Assembly: GCA_902557575.1 (NCBI GenBank)
Contig: CACEAR010000001.1
Span: 534,674 to 571,897 of the forward strand
Reading direction: 5' to 3'
Source: an uncultured SAR86 cluster bacterium
Lineage (GTDB): Bacteria > Pseudomonadota > Gammaproteobacteria > Magnimaribacterales > D2472
DNA length: 37,224 nt
Shown here: positions 15,992 to 24,437 of the stretch, one piece after another
How the letters are laid out: every line of letters begins with the position of its first letter
Position numbering within the stretch: position 1 is the stretch's first letter
Notes under the pieces: model-generated
Seen by the model: only the letters and a program-made list of their open reading frames with translations
The model's database searches: none
Told to the model about the DNA's origin: nothing
Program-made: the position numbers and the translations under genes

Positions 15992-17076
15992 TGTTTGAAT
16001 ACTTAGGCACCATACTTGTAGATATTGATCCTGGCTTCGATGTTCTCAGATATCTTACTGTGAGAACAATTGGAGGAACAATAACAGCGTTATTGCTGAC
16101 AATATTTTTGGGCCCTAAGCTAATAAGCTGGCTTCAAAGGATGCAATTTAAACAATATGGAGTCGAGAGAGGTCCAGATTCCCACAAACAAAAGTCTGGT
16201 ACCCCAACCATGGGAGGATTACTAATAATCTCCTCATTGCTAATATCTACTTTGTTGTGGGCAGATTTAGGTAATAGATATATTTGGGTTTGCCTTTTTA
16301 TTACATCAGGTTTCACCATCATAGGTTTTCTTGATGATTTCTATAAAATTAAATATAAGGACTCAAAAGGCATATCCGGAAGGCTTAAACTATTGTCTCA
16401 AACTTTAGTCTCAATTATTGCAGTAAGCTTTTTATACTTCTCTGCCGAAGATTCAGCAGAAATATCATTAATACTCCTTTTTAACAAAGATTGGATCTTT
16501 GAAATGAGCATGCTTTCATTTATTCTTTTTGGCTCATTTGTAATTGTTGGTTCATCAAATGCAGTAAATCTTACAGATGGCCTTGATGGGTTAGCAATAT
16601 TGCCAACTATTTTAATTGGTGGAGGCTTAGGATTAATAGCATATGCAATGGGTAACCAGTTAATTGCAGAATATTTATTTATACCTCATCTTCAAATTGC
16701 AGGTGAGCTAATTGTATTTTGTGGAGCGCTTATAGGGTCCGGAATTGGCTTCTTATGGTACAACTCATATCCTGCAGAAGTTTTTATGGGAGATGTTGGC
16801 TCTCTTACTCTTGGTGCAATTCTTGGAGTCCTTGCTGTAATTCTGAGACATGAAATAGTTTATGCAATTATGGCAGGAGTTTTCATAGCTGAAACTCTAA
16901 GCGTCATGATTCAAGTCACTTCTTACAGATTAAGGCAAAAAAGAGTTTTTTTAATGGCACCAATTCATCATCACTTTGAGCTAAAAGGGTGGCCAGAGCC
17001 AAAAATTATTGTTAGATTCTGGATTATCACCCTTGTTCTAATTTTAGTTGCCCTTGCAACACTCAAATTAAGGTAA
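15991..17076 (+). CDS. mraY: Phospho-MurNAc-pentapeptide translocase MraY
   Basis: 361 residues, equal to the family norm (360 in E. coli), with about ten membrane segments. Signature motifs: GTPTMGGLLI, GFLDDFYKI (acidic metal-binding pair), NLTDGLDGLA, MGDVGSLTLG and the loop MAPIHHHFELKGWPE. It transfers phospho-MurNAc-pentapeptide to undecaprenyl phosphate, forming lipid I at the inner membrane, the substrate of MurG. TAATG overlap with murF; murD follows after 3 bp. Confidence 0.98.
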   Translation: MFEYLGTILVDIDPGFDVLRYLTVRTIGGTITALLLTIFLGPKLISWLQRMQFKQYGVERGPDSHKQKSGTPTMGGLLIISSLLISTLLWADLGNRYIWVCLFITSGFTIIGFLDDFYKIKYKDSKGISGRLKLLSQTLVSIIAVSFLYFSAEDSAEISLILLFNKDWIFEMSMLSFILFGSFVIVGSSNAVNLTDGLDGLAILPTILIGGGLGLIAYAMGNQLIAEYLFIPHLQIAGELIVFCGALIGSGIGFLWYNSYPAEVFMGDVGSLTLGAILGVLAVILRHEIVYAIMAGVFIAETLSVMIQVTSYRLRQKRVFLMAPIHHHFELKGWPEPKIIVRFWIITLVLILVALATLKLR

Positions 17077-17079
17077 TTT

Positions 17080-18114
17080 ATGCCATCTTTGATATATGGC
17101 TTCGGTGTTACTGGAAAGTCATTCAAAAGATATCTTGACATCAAAGGCGAAGAGTTTGAAATATATGACACTTTGCACAGTGATTCATTAAAAATTGCTT
17201 CAAAGATTGAGGATGGTTTTTATAAAAATATCTATGTAAGTCCTTCAGTGCCTAAAGAGAAGTTTAAAAACTTAAAGAAATATTCAACAGTTTTTACTGA
17301 TATGGATATCTTTTTCAATGAAGATGACTCTATAAAAATAGGAATAACCGGTACAAATAAAAAAAGCACCACCTGCTATCATTTAATGCAACTATTAGAA
17401 GAAAAATATTCTATAAACTTAGTTGGAAATATTGGTAAGCCAGTCCTAGATGTTTTGAATAATGGAAAAAAATATTCAATTATTGAACTTTCTAGTTTCC
17501 AATTAGATAAGGTTTCAAATATTGATCTTGATTATGGGATACTTCTCAATATAGATAGTGATCATCTTGATTATCACGAAAATATTGAAGACTATGTTCA
17601 ATCAAAAAAAAGAATATTGGAGGCTAAAAAAAGTATTCAGAGTGATGATATAAAGACTATATATAAATTTATTACTGGATCTATGCCTCCCAAGAAAGAA
17701 CTAAAAGATCTCCCGTTTAGGTTTCAAAAAATAAATCAAAATACAATCAATGACTCTAAATCTACTAACTCTCATTCCTTAAAATTTGCAATATGTGAAG
17801 CAAGTAAGATATTTAATGATTTTGCTTTGATCCTAATAGGTAATCCTGAAAAAGAAGGATATAAAGAAGTTGAGATTTCAAATCCATCATTAGTAGTTAT
17901 ATGCGGTAAACATTCAAATGAAATCTTCTCATGTGTAAAACATGAGAATAAAGTTTTATGTGAAAATCTAAGTTTAGCAGTCAAAGAGATTGAAAAAGCT
18001 AATATTAAAAATATTCTCTTTTCCCCTGGGTATCCCAGTGGCGATGACTATATTAATTTTGAAGAAAGGGGGAAGGCATTCAATAAACTAATAGAGGAAA
18101 ATAGTGGAACTTAA
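17080..18114 (+). CDS. murD: UDP-MurNAc-alanine:D-glutamate ligase MurD, markedly shortened
   Basis: 344 residues against about 440 normally. Recognisable MurD features are the N-terminal GFGVTGKS loop, NIGKPVLDVL, IELSSFQLDKVSNI, DSDHLDYH, NDSKSTN and FSPGYPSGDDYINFEERG. Two things are odd. The P-loop GTNGKST reads GTNKKST (91-97), placing a Lys where the loop Gly should be. Between the ILEAKK segment (about 186) and LPFRFQKI the central domain lacks roughly 60-70 residues, including the HNxxN motif. The C-terminal GGxxK-type loop is also degenerate (IGNPEK). The frame is intact and starts 3 bp after mraY. No second murD is in the window. Likely still the D-Glu-adding enzyme, possibly slow or partner-dependent. 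Confidence 0.85.
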   Translation: MPSLIYGFGVTGKSFKRYLDIKGEEFEIYDTLHSDSLKIASKIEDGFYKNIYVSPSVPKEKFKNLKKYSTVFTDMDIFFNEDDSIKIGITGTNKKSTTCYHLMQLLEEKYSINLVGNIGKPVLDVLNNGKKYSIIELSSFQLDKVSNIDLDYGILLNIDSDHLDYHENIEDYVQSKKRILEAKKSIQSDDIKTIYKFITGSMPPKKELKDLPFRFQKINQNTINDSKSTNSHSLKFAICEASKIFNDFALILIGNPEKEGYKEVEISNPSLVVICGKHSNEIFSCVKHENKVLCENLSLAVKEIEKANIKNILFSPGYPSGDDYINFEERGKAFNKLIEENSGT

Positions 18115-19210
18115 AAGCAATAATTTTCAAATTCTTTTTACTTTTGTCCTCTTACTTATCTTTGGAGAGATTATGGTCCTTTCCTCTAGCATGGTCAGGG
18201 CTGAATCAATTTATGATAATCCTTTTTTCTTTGCATCAAGGCAAGCCATTTTTATTTCGATTGGCTTTATTATTTTTTGTTTTTTTCTTCTTATTCCATC
18301 AGATTTTTTAAGAAAATTTGACTGGTTATTATTAATGCTATCTCTTATCTTGCTAGTCGCATTATTTTTTCCGGGAGTTGGCACTGAGGTCAACGGAAGC
18401 ATGAGATGGATAAGGTTTGGACCAATCAATATCCAGCCATCTGAAGTTGCCAAGTTCTGTATGCTTATTTATATTTCTGGATATTGCGTAAGGAGGCTTG
18501 AAGAAATATCATCAACATCTGGTTTTTTAAGACCTCTTTTCGTTTTAACCCTTTTTGCTTCTCTAATATTAATTCAACCAGATTATGGATCTACGGCCAT
18601 ACTTTGCTTAATCGTAATGGTTTTACTTTTCTTTGCTGGCATTTCTTTTTACCAATTTTTAATTTTAATAACGCTCTTTTTAATACTGGGAGCAATTGCA
18701 ATATTTTTAGAACCATACAGACTGATAAGATTATTAAGTTTTATTGATCCTTTTGAGGATATTCAAGATAGTGGTTGGCAGCTAGCTCAATCCTTAATAA
18801 GTTTAGGTCAGGGAGGATGGTTTGGATTAGGATTAGGAAATAGCATTCAAAAGAATCTTTTTTTACCCGAGGCACATACAGATTTTATCTTTGCAATATT
18901 AGTTGAGGAACTTGGAATAATAGGAGGTGTATGCCTAATTTTGATTTATGTATTCTTATTAATTAGCATTTTTAAAGTTTCTTTTGAATCATTTAATAAA
19001 ATTAGACCATTCCAGGGTTACCTTTGTTTTGGAATAGGATTTTTAATATCACTTCAAGTAATTTTAAATATAGGAGTTAATATTGGGCTGCTTCCTACAA
19101 AGGGACTAACTCTTCCGTTCATTAGTTACGGAGGCACTAGTTTACTTGTAATGATGAGCTTAATAGCTATAGTTGTAAGAATTAATAACGAAAATAAGTT
19201 CTATAAATGA
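18104..19210 (+). CDS. ftsW: Septal peptidoglycan glycosyltransferase FtsW
   Basis: 368 residues of the SEDS family with about ten membrane helices, beginning at a GTG that overlaps murD by 11 bp. Signature segments: GSMRWIRFGPINIQPSEVAK, QPDYGSTAILC, WQLAQSLISLGQGGWFGLGL, LPEAHTDFIFAILVEELG and GLTLPFISYGGTSLL. FtsW polymerises septal glycan strands from lipid II and works with FtsI. RodA is the main alternative SEDS protein, but the dcw position and partner order make FtsW secure. Confidence 0.96.
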   Translation: MELKSNNFQILFTFVLLLIFGEIMVLSSSMVRAESIYDNPFFFASRQAIFISIGFIIFCFFLLIPSDFLRKFDWLLLMLSLILLVALFFPGVGTEVNGSMRWIRFGPINIQPSEVAKFCMLIYISGYCVRRLEEISSTSGFLRPLFVLTLFASLILIQPDYGSTAILCLIVMVLLFFAGISFYQFLILITLFLILGAIAIFLEPYRLIRLLSFIDPFEDIQDSGWQLAQSLISLGQGGWFGLGLGNSIQKNLFLPEAHTDFIFAILVEELGIIGGVCLILIYVFLLISIFKVSFESFNKIRPFQGYLCFGIGFLISLQVILNIGVNIGLLPTKGLTLPFISYGGTSLLVMMSLIAIVVRINNENKFYK

Positions 19211-20250
19211 AAAATATAATCATTTGTGCTGCTAAAACAGGCGGACATATTTTTCCAGCACTTGGTTTTGCTAAGGAGGCTCTTAAAAATGATTATAAAA
19301 TTACTTTCTTAGGCACCAATACTGATCTTGAAAAAAAGATTTTTCAGCAAAATGAGAATATAGATTTTATAAAATTTGAATTGGATGGCTTCAGGGGAAA
19401 AAGCATCACTCAAAAATTAATCTTTTTAATTAAGTTACCTCTAATTTTTTTTCAAGTTATATCAATTATTATTTCAAGAAAAATATCTTCAGTGGTTTGT
19501 TTTGGTGGATTTATAACAGTCCCAGTAGGTTTTGCCAGTATCATTAGCTTGAGGAAACTATATTTGCATGAGCAAAACTCAGTTGTAGGATCTTCAAATA
19601 GACTTCTTTCATTATTTGCAGAAAAGATGTTCACTGCATTTCCAATTAGTAAAAACAAAAAATACTTTTTTATTGGAAATCCATCATATATACAAAATAA
19701 AAAAGCTATAGATATTGATCAAAATGATAATTTAAATATTTTAATTACTGGCGGGAGCCAAGGAGCAGATTTTATTAATAAAAATATTCCCACTACTCTA
19801 AATACTTTAAATACAAAATTAAATGTAATCCATCAATGCGGTTTGGGGAAGATTCAAAATGTTTCAAAATACAATCAAGAAGTTAATGCATCAATCTTAG
19901 AATTTATAGATAATTTAGATGAATATATTGAGTGGTGTGACTTTGCTATTTGCAGATGTGGGGCAGGCACTCTTAGTGAGATTTCTCAAAAAAAGAGAGG
20001 GATGATCATGATTCCTCTTCCTGAATCAATTGATAATCATCAATACTTTAATGCAGTATTTTATGAGGAAAATAATCAAGGTAAGATTTTTCAAGAAAAA
20101 GACTCACTAGATAGCCTCTCTTATCTTCTTAAAAAAATAATTCATGAAAAAATTTATCAGAATTGGAAAAAGAAAGAGCCGCCTATTGATCACTCAAGAG
20201 CAGCTTCTTTAATGTTGGGTGAAATTAATAAAGATAATGCAGCAATTTAA
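19207..20250 (+). CDS. murG: UDP-GlcNAc:undecaprenyl-PP-MurNAc-pentapeptide GlcNAc transferase MurG
   Basis: 347 residues of the GT-B fold. The second glycine-rich loop is canonical (ITGGSQGADFIN), as are YLHEQNSVVG and the sugar-nucleotide site CRCGAGTLSEI. The first loop, usually GGTGGH, reads AAKTGGHIFPAL, preserving the second half only. MurG makes lipid II from lipid I on the cytoplasmic face of the membrane. ATGA overlap with ftsW; its end overlaps the murC start region. Confidence 0.95.
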   Translation: MKNIIICAAKTGGHIFPALGFAKEALKNDYKITFLGTNTDLEKKIFQQNENIDFIKFELDGFRGKSITQKLIFLIKLPLIFFQVISIIISRKISSVVCFGGFITVPVGFASIISLRKLYLHEQNSVVGSSNRLLSLFAEKMFTAFPISKNKKYFFIGNPSYIQNKKAIDIDQNDNLNILITGGSQGADFINKNIPTTLNTLNTKLNVIHQCGLGKIQNVSKYNQEVNASILEFIDNLDEYIEWCDFAICRCGAGTLSEISQKKRGMIMIPLPESIDNHQYFNAVFYEENNQGKIFQEKDSLDSLSYLLKKIIHEKIYQNWKKKEPPIDHSRAASLMLGEINKDNAAI

Positions 20251-21631
20251 GAAAATAAGAAATATTCATTTTATAGGCATTGGTGGGTCTGGAATGATAG
20301 GAATTGCAACAATTCTTCACAAGAAAGGATATAACATTTCGGGTTCAGATATCTCCAAAACAAAAGATCTGGATGAGTTAGCAAAGTCAGGCGTTGACGT
20401 AACTTACTCGCACAAAAGCAAGAACATAAATAATAAAGACTTAATTGTTTTATCCTCCGCAATTGATTCTTCAAATGTAGAGGTATCTTCTGCAAAAAAG
20501 AAAAATATACCAATTATTCCTAGGGCTGAAATGCTTAGCGGTATTTCCAGAGGATACCAAGGAATAGCAGTTGCTGGCAGCCATGGAAAAACAACCACAA
20601 CAAGCTTAATTGCTCATATCTTTAATCAAGCTTTATTGAGTCCAACTTATGTAATTGGGGGAAAAATACTTAGTTCAGATGGTAACTCACGTCTTGGTGA
20701 CGGGAATTTTTTCATATTTGAGGCAGATGAAAGTGATAAATCTTTTTTAAGTTTTTATCCTGATTCCGCTGTTATAACAAATATAGATGATGATCATCTT
20801 GAGGCTTATGAGGGCAATATTAACAACTTGAAAGAATCTTTTTTAGATTTTTCAGATAATATTCCTTTTTTTGGATATGTCATTGCTAATTATGATGATA
20901 AAAATACCAGGGACATATTAAAAAAAATAAAAAGACGGGTAATCACATTTGGTTTAAATAAAAAAAGTGACATTACAGTTAGTGAAATCAATTACTTCTT
21001 TGATTATGTTGATTTTAAAATTTATATTAAAGACACAAATAAAAAACACAAATTCAGGTTATCACTCCAGGGGAAATACAATATTTATAATGCTGTTGCT
21101 GCTATAGCAGTTGCTATAGAGGAGGGAATTAGTATTCAGACAATCAGGGCTGCATTGAAATCTTTTTCTGGCGTCGAAAGGAGACTAGAGAGATTTAAGC
21201 TAATAATTAAAAATAAGCAAGTTACTCATATTGATGATTATGGACATCATCCTAAAGAAATAGAGCAAGTAATAGTTTCTTTAAGAAGGCACTTTAAGAA
21301 AAAGAAAGTTCTCATGATTTTTCAACCTCATAGATTTTCAAGAACAAAAATGCTTTTTAAAGACTTTATTTCAACATTAAGCAAAGTTGATAAGGTATTT
21401 TTATTGCCAATTTATTCTGCAAGTGAAAAAGAAATTAAAGGAGTCTCTTCAAAAAATATGGCACAAAAATTAAATACAAAAAATGAAAAAGACTTTTGCA
21501 GTCTCGTAAAACATGAAAATGTAAATGATATGGTTGAGCAATGTATAGATAAATATGATGTTGTAATAACTCAAGGAGCAGGAAATGTTTCAATGGTTTC
21601 AAAGGGTTTAATCAAGAAATGGAAGATATGA
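20237..21631 (+). CDS. murC: UDP-N-acetylmuramate:L-alanine ligase MurC
   Basis: 464 residues if begun at the ATG at 20237; an in-frame GTG at 20219 would add six. The ATG gives a natural family N-terminus, a few residues before IHFIGIGGSGMIGIA. The P-loop GSHGKTTT starts at residue 114. Further hallmarks are EADESDKSFL, DDDHLEAY, IDDYGHHPKEIE and FQPHRFSR. It begins the peptide stem by adding L-alanine to UDP-MurNAc. Overlaps murG by 14 bp; ends in an ATGA overlap with ddl. Confidence 0.95.
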   Translation: MQQFKKIRNIHFIGIGGSGMIGIATILHKKGYNISGSDISKTKDLDELAKSGVDVTYSHKSKNINNKDLIVLSSAIDSSNVEVSSAKKKNIPIIPRAEMLSGISRGYQGIAVAGSHGKTTTTSLIAHIFNQALLSPTYVIGGKILSSDGNSRLGDGNFFIFEADESDKSFLSFYPDSAVITNIDDDHLEAYEGNINNLKESFLDFSDNIPFFGYVIANYDDKNTRDILKKIKRRVITFGLNKKSDITVSEINYFFDYVDFKIYIKDTNKKHKFRLSLQGKYNIYNAVAAIAVAIEEGISIQTIRAALKSFSGVERRLERFKLIIKNKQVTHIDDYGHHPKEIEQVIVSLRRHFKKKKVLMIFQPHRFSRTKMLFKDFISTLSKVDKVFLLPIYSASEKEIKGVSSKNMAQKLNTKNEKDFCSLVKHENVNDMVEQCIDKYDVVITQGAGNVSMVSKGLIKKWKI

Positions 21632-22527
21632 AAGAAGTCTGTGTACTCTATGGTGGTAATTCTTCCGAAAGAGAGGTTTCACTTAAAAGCGGTAAATTTA
21701 TTCATAAATCTCTAGTTAAGAATGGATATGAATCTCACTTAATTGATTATGCAGATCTGACTGAACTGGAAAAGCTAAAAGATTTTAATCTTGTTTTTAT
21801 TGCATTGCATGGCGAAGAGGGCGAAAGTGGTATTCTTCAATCAAAAATGGATAAAGCAGGAATAGACTATACCGGCTCTGGTTTTGAAGCTTGCAAGAAT
21901 AGTTGGGACAAAGAAATTTGCAAAAATATATTAAGACAGAACAATCTTCCTACTCCCGATTTTTCTGTGTATAAAACATTTCAAGAAATAATTGAGTCTA
22001 AAAATAAAATAGAAGAGCGGTTTCAAGAAGGTGTATTTATAAAACCCTGCAAAGAAGGCTCTAGTATTGATATTATTAAGGTAACAGATTTCTCAAAATC
22101 TGATCTAGAGAAGATAAAAGTAGATTTAGTTGATAGAGAAAGAAAATTTTTAGTCGAAAGATTTATTGAGGGTAGGGAGTTTACCGTCGGTTTTTTAAAT
22201 GATCATATTCTTGAACCCTTAGAAATAATTACTAAAAGAGAATTCTATGATTATGAAGCTAAATATGATGATGATGAAACTCAGATTATTAAAGCTGATT
22301 TGAATGAAAATGACTTGGATACATTAAAAGAAATAGCTAAAAGTTGTTTCAATGTATTTGGGCTTTCAAGATGGGGCAGAGTGGATATTCTGCAAGATCA
22401 AAAAGGAAATTTTTTTGTATTAGAACTTAATACTGTTCCAGGTATGACTGATCATAGTCTTTTTCCTTATGCTGCAAGCTTAAAGGGATTTAGTTTTGAT
22501 GAGCTAGTGAATGAAATTGCAAAGTAA
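21628..22527 (+). CDS. ddl: D-alanine:D-alanine ligase
   Basis: 299 residues from the ATG at 21628, preferred over 21619 because it forms the ATGA overlap with the murC stop and gives the normal start MKEVCVLYGGNSSEREVSLKSG. ATP-grasp features are LHGEEGESGILQ, FIKPCKEGSSIDI, EGREFTVGFLN and the metal-binding LELNTVPGMTDHSLFP. It makes the dipeptide used by MurF. D-alanine itself comes from the racemase encoded at 27007. Equivalent to DdlB by position. Confidence 0.96.
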   Translation: MKEVCVLYGGNSSEREVSLKSGKFIHKSLVKNGYESHLIDYADLTELEKLKDFNLVFIALHGEEGESGILQSKMDKAGIDYTGSGFEACKNSWDKEICKNILRQNNLPTPDFSVYKTFQEIIESKNKIEERFQEGVFIKPCKEGSSIDIIKVTDFSKSDLEKIKVDLVDRERKFLVERFIEGREFTVGFLNDHILEPLEIITKREFYDYEAKYDDDETQIIKADLNENDLDTLKEIAKSCFNVFGLSRWGRVDILQDQKGNFFVLELNTVPGMTDHSLFPYAASLKGFSFDELVNEIAK

Positions 22528-23140
22528 GAAAAGAACTTTTTTAGCAAGTTTTTTAATCCTATTTTTCATTCCTTCGTACTCTGCCGAATTTGAAATTAAT
22601 TTTATTGAAACCTTTGATGAAAATTACATGCTTGAGGTTATACAAGAATTAAAATATGAAAATAATATTAAAAGAATTAAAACTTTCTTAGATCAAAAGC
22701 ACTGGATTGAAAGATATGAAATCAAAAGAAACTTTTTCAAACCCTCATCTATAAACATCTATTCAAGAGAACCTATTTTTGTTTGGAATAATGATAGTTT
22801 TGTAGACAAAGATTTAGTTATTTTCCCAAAAAATGAGAATTCCTTGTCTAACAAAATTCTTATGATTAATTGTCCAGAGCCATTACTTTATGAGGTTTTT
22901 GACTGGATAAAGTATCCGATTGACTTAGCTGAAAACAAACTAATTTCTATAAACTACAACTCAGTCGAGGGATGGATATTCGAATTTGAAGATTTTGAAG
23001 CAAAATTGGGTAAAAGTTTAGACAGCTATAAGTTTGAAAATCTTTTAAAAACTATAGAATACTTATACGCAAAAAGAAAAAATGTAAGTATAGTAGACTT
23101 AAGAAGTAATGCAGGAATTTCTCTGAAATATGACAAATAA
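22511..23140 (+). CDS. ftsQ: Cell division protein FtsQ, compact
   Basis: 209 residues against 276 in E. coli. Only about eight residues precede a short hydrophobic segment (9-24, ending PSYSA), so the cytoplasmic tail is minimal; the segment could even be read as a cleavable signal. The POTRA-like region follows, then the characteristic WIERYEIKRNFFKPSSINIY and REPIFVWNNDSFVDKDLVIF block that matches FtsQ. It scaffolds FtsB and FtsL in the periplasm. Assignment rests on that block and the invariant ddl–ftsQ–ftsA order. Overlaps both neighbours. Confidence 0.85.
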   Translation: MKLQSKKRTFLASFLILFFIPSYSAEFEINFIETFDENYMLEVIQELKYENNIKRIKTFLDQKHWIERYEIKRNFFKPSSINIYSREPIFVWNNDSFVDKDLVIFPKNENSLSNKILMINCPEPLLYEVFDWIKYPIDLAENKLISINYNSVEGWIFEFEDFEAKLGKSLDSYKFENLLKTIEYLYAKRKNVSIVDLRSNAGISLKYDK

Positions 23141-24359
23141 TCAATCAAAAAATAAAGATCTTATTGTTGGTTTAGACATTGGCACTTCAAAAGTTGTTTG
23201 TTTAGTTGGAAGGTATGACTCATCTGATAATTTAGAAATACTTTCGTTAGGAACATATCCTTCAAGCGGTCTTAAAAAAGGTGTCGTTGTCAATATCGAT
23301 GCAACAACCGATGCAATAGAGAAAGCTGTTGAACAGGCTCAATCTTTAATAGATGAAAAGATTAGAAATATTTTTGTAGGAATAGCTGGAAATCATGTTA
23401 AAAGTCTTAACTCAGAGGGCGTAGTTGGTATAAAAGACAAAGAAGTAAAACAATCTGATGTGGATGCAGTTATAGAATCTGCAAGAGCAGTTGCTGTTCC
23501 ATCAGATCAGACAATGCTTCATGTTATACCTCAGGAATATACTATTGATGAACAAGACTCAATAAAGGAACCTATCGGCATGACTGGTGTCAGACTGAAA
23601 TCTAGTGTTCACCTAGTAACATGTGCATCAAATGCTATTTCAAATATTGAGAAATGTATTAGTTCTTGTGATTTGAATGCAAATGCGTTTGTGCTTGAGC
23701 AACTTGCAAGCTCATATTCAATTCTAACAGAGGATGAAAAAGATTTAGGAGTTTGTATTGTTGATATTGGAGGAGGCACTACAGATATTGCAATTCTTAA
23801 TTCTGGATCAATTATTTTTACAGGTGTAATACCAATTGCAGGTGATCAAGTAACAAGCGATATTGCTGTTGCTTTAAGAACACCAACATCTCAAGCTGAA
23901 GAAATAAAACAAACATACGGATGTGCAGTTGCTGAATTTACAAATGACGAAGACATGATAGAGGTTCAGGGAGTTGGAGGAAGGCCTCCAAGAGAGTTAG
24001 CAAGAAGATCACTGGCAGAGATAATAGAGCCCAGATATGTTGAGCTATTTGAGCTAATAAGAGCTGAGATTGAAAGAAATGGATTTGAACACAAGATTCC
24101 TGCTGGCATAGTTTTAACTGGCGGAACTTCAAAAATGGAGGGCGTAGTTGAATTAGCAGAATCAATCTTTCAGACAAGTGTTAGATTGGGAGTCCCAGAG
24201 AAGTTTTCAGGAATGGAAAATGTTCTTAGAAATCCAATATATGCAACTTCAATAGGTCTATTAGCCTACGGTAATGACAGAATTAAAAACGGACTTGTAT
24301 CAAACTCAGGAGATAGCTTTGTATCCAAAGCTTGGAGTTGGCTTAAAAATAATTATTGA
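23130..24359 (+). CDS. ftsA: Cell division actin-like protein FtsA
   Basis: 409 residues, near the family norm. Actin-fold motifs: LIVGLDIGTSKVVCLVG (phosphate 1), VCIVDIGGGTTDIAIL (phosphate 2) and GIVLTGGTSKMEGV (adenosine). The extreme C-terminus, SFVSKAWSWLKNNY, is an amphipathic membrane-targeting helix. FtsA tethers FtsZ filaments to the membrane and recruits later division proteins. It is the last gene of the long dcw unit: the next gene is rpsF behind its own promoter, with neither ftsZ nor lpxC following. Confidence 0.97.
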   Translation: MTNNQSKNKDLIVGLDIGTSKVVCLVGRYDSSDNLEILSLGTYPSSGLKKGVVVNIDATTDAIEKAVEQAQSLIDEKIRNIFVGIAGNHVKSLNSEGVVGIKDKEVKQSDVDAVIESARAVAVPSDQTMLHVIPQEYTIDEQDSIKEPIGMTGVRLKSSVHLVTCASNAISNIEKCISSCDLNANAFVLEQLASSYSILTEDEKDLGVCIVDIGGGTTDIAILNSGSIIFTGVIPIAGDQVTSDIAVALRTPTSQAEEIKQTYGCAVAEFTNDEDMIEVQGVGGRPPRELARRSLAEIIEPRYVELFELIRAEIERNGFEHKIPAGIVLTGGTSKMEGVVELAESIFQTSVRLGVPEKFSGMENVLRNPIYATSIGLLAYGNDRIKNGLVSNSGDSFVSKAWSWLKNNY

Positions 24360-24383
24360 TTAGAAACAAATTTTATATATAAT
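24356..24383 (+). promoter_or_regulatory. Predicted promoter of rpsF-rpsR-rplI
   Basis: TTGATT (24356-24361) and a perfect TATAAT (24378-24383), 16 bp apart. The -35 overlaps the ftsA stop codon. The expected start near 24390 gives a leader of about 48 nt. Confidence 0.6.
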
Positions 24384-24394
24384 TCACTCACCTT

Positions 24395-24418
24395 GATTTA
24401 GCAAATAAGTGCTAAGTC
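24395..24418 (+). promoter_or_regulatory. Leader hairpin before rpsF
   Basis: GATTTAGCA (24395-24403) pairs with TGCTAAGTC (24410-24418) over a six-base loop (AATAAG), with one G-U pair. It lies in the short rpsF leader, 19 bases before the start codon, followed by ACCATAGGG containing the ribosome binding site. S6-S18 autoregulation through leader hairpins is known in other bacteria, so this may be such an element, but I could not match the known conserved loop. Confidence 0.35.
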
Positions 24419-24437
24419 TTATAACCATAGGGTAAAA

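Noticed and set aside
17080..18114. murD as a pseudogene or frameshifted gene
   Set aside because: The frame is open from start to stop, the N- and C-terminal domain motifs align in one frame, and the gap looks like an in-frame deletion.
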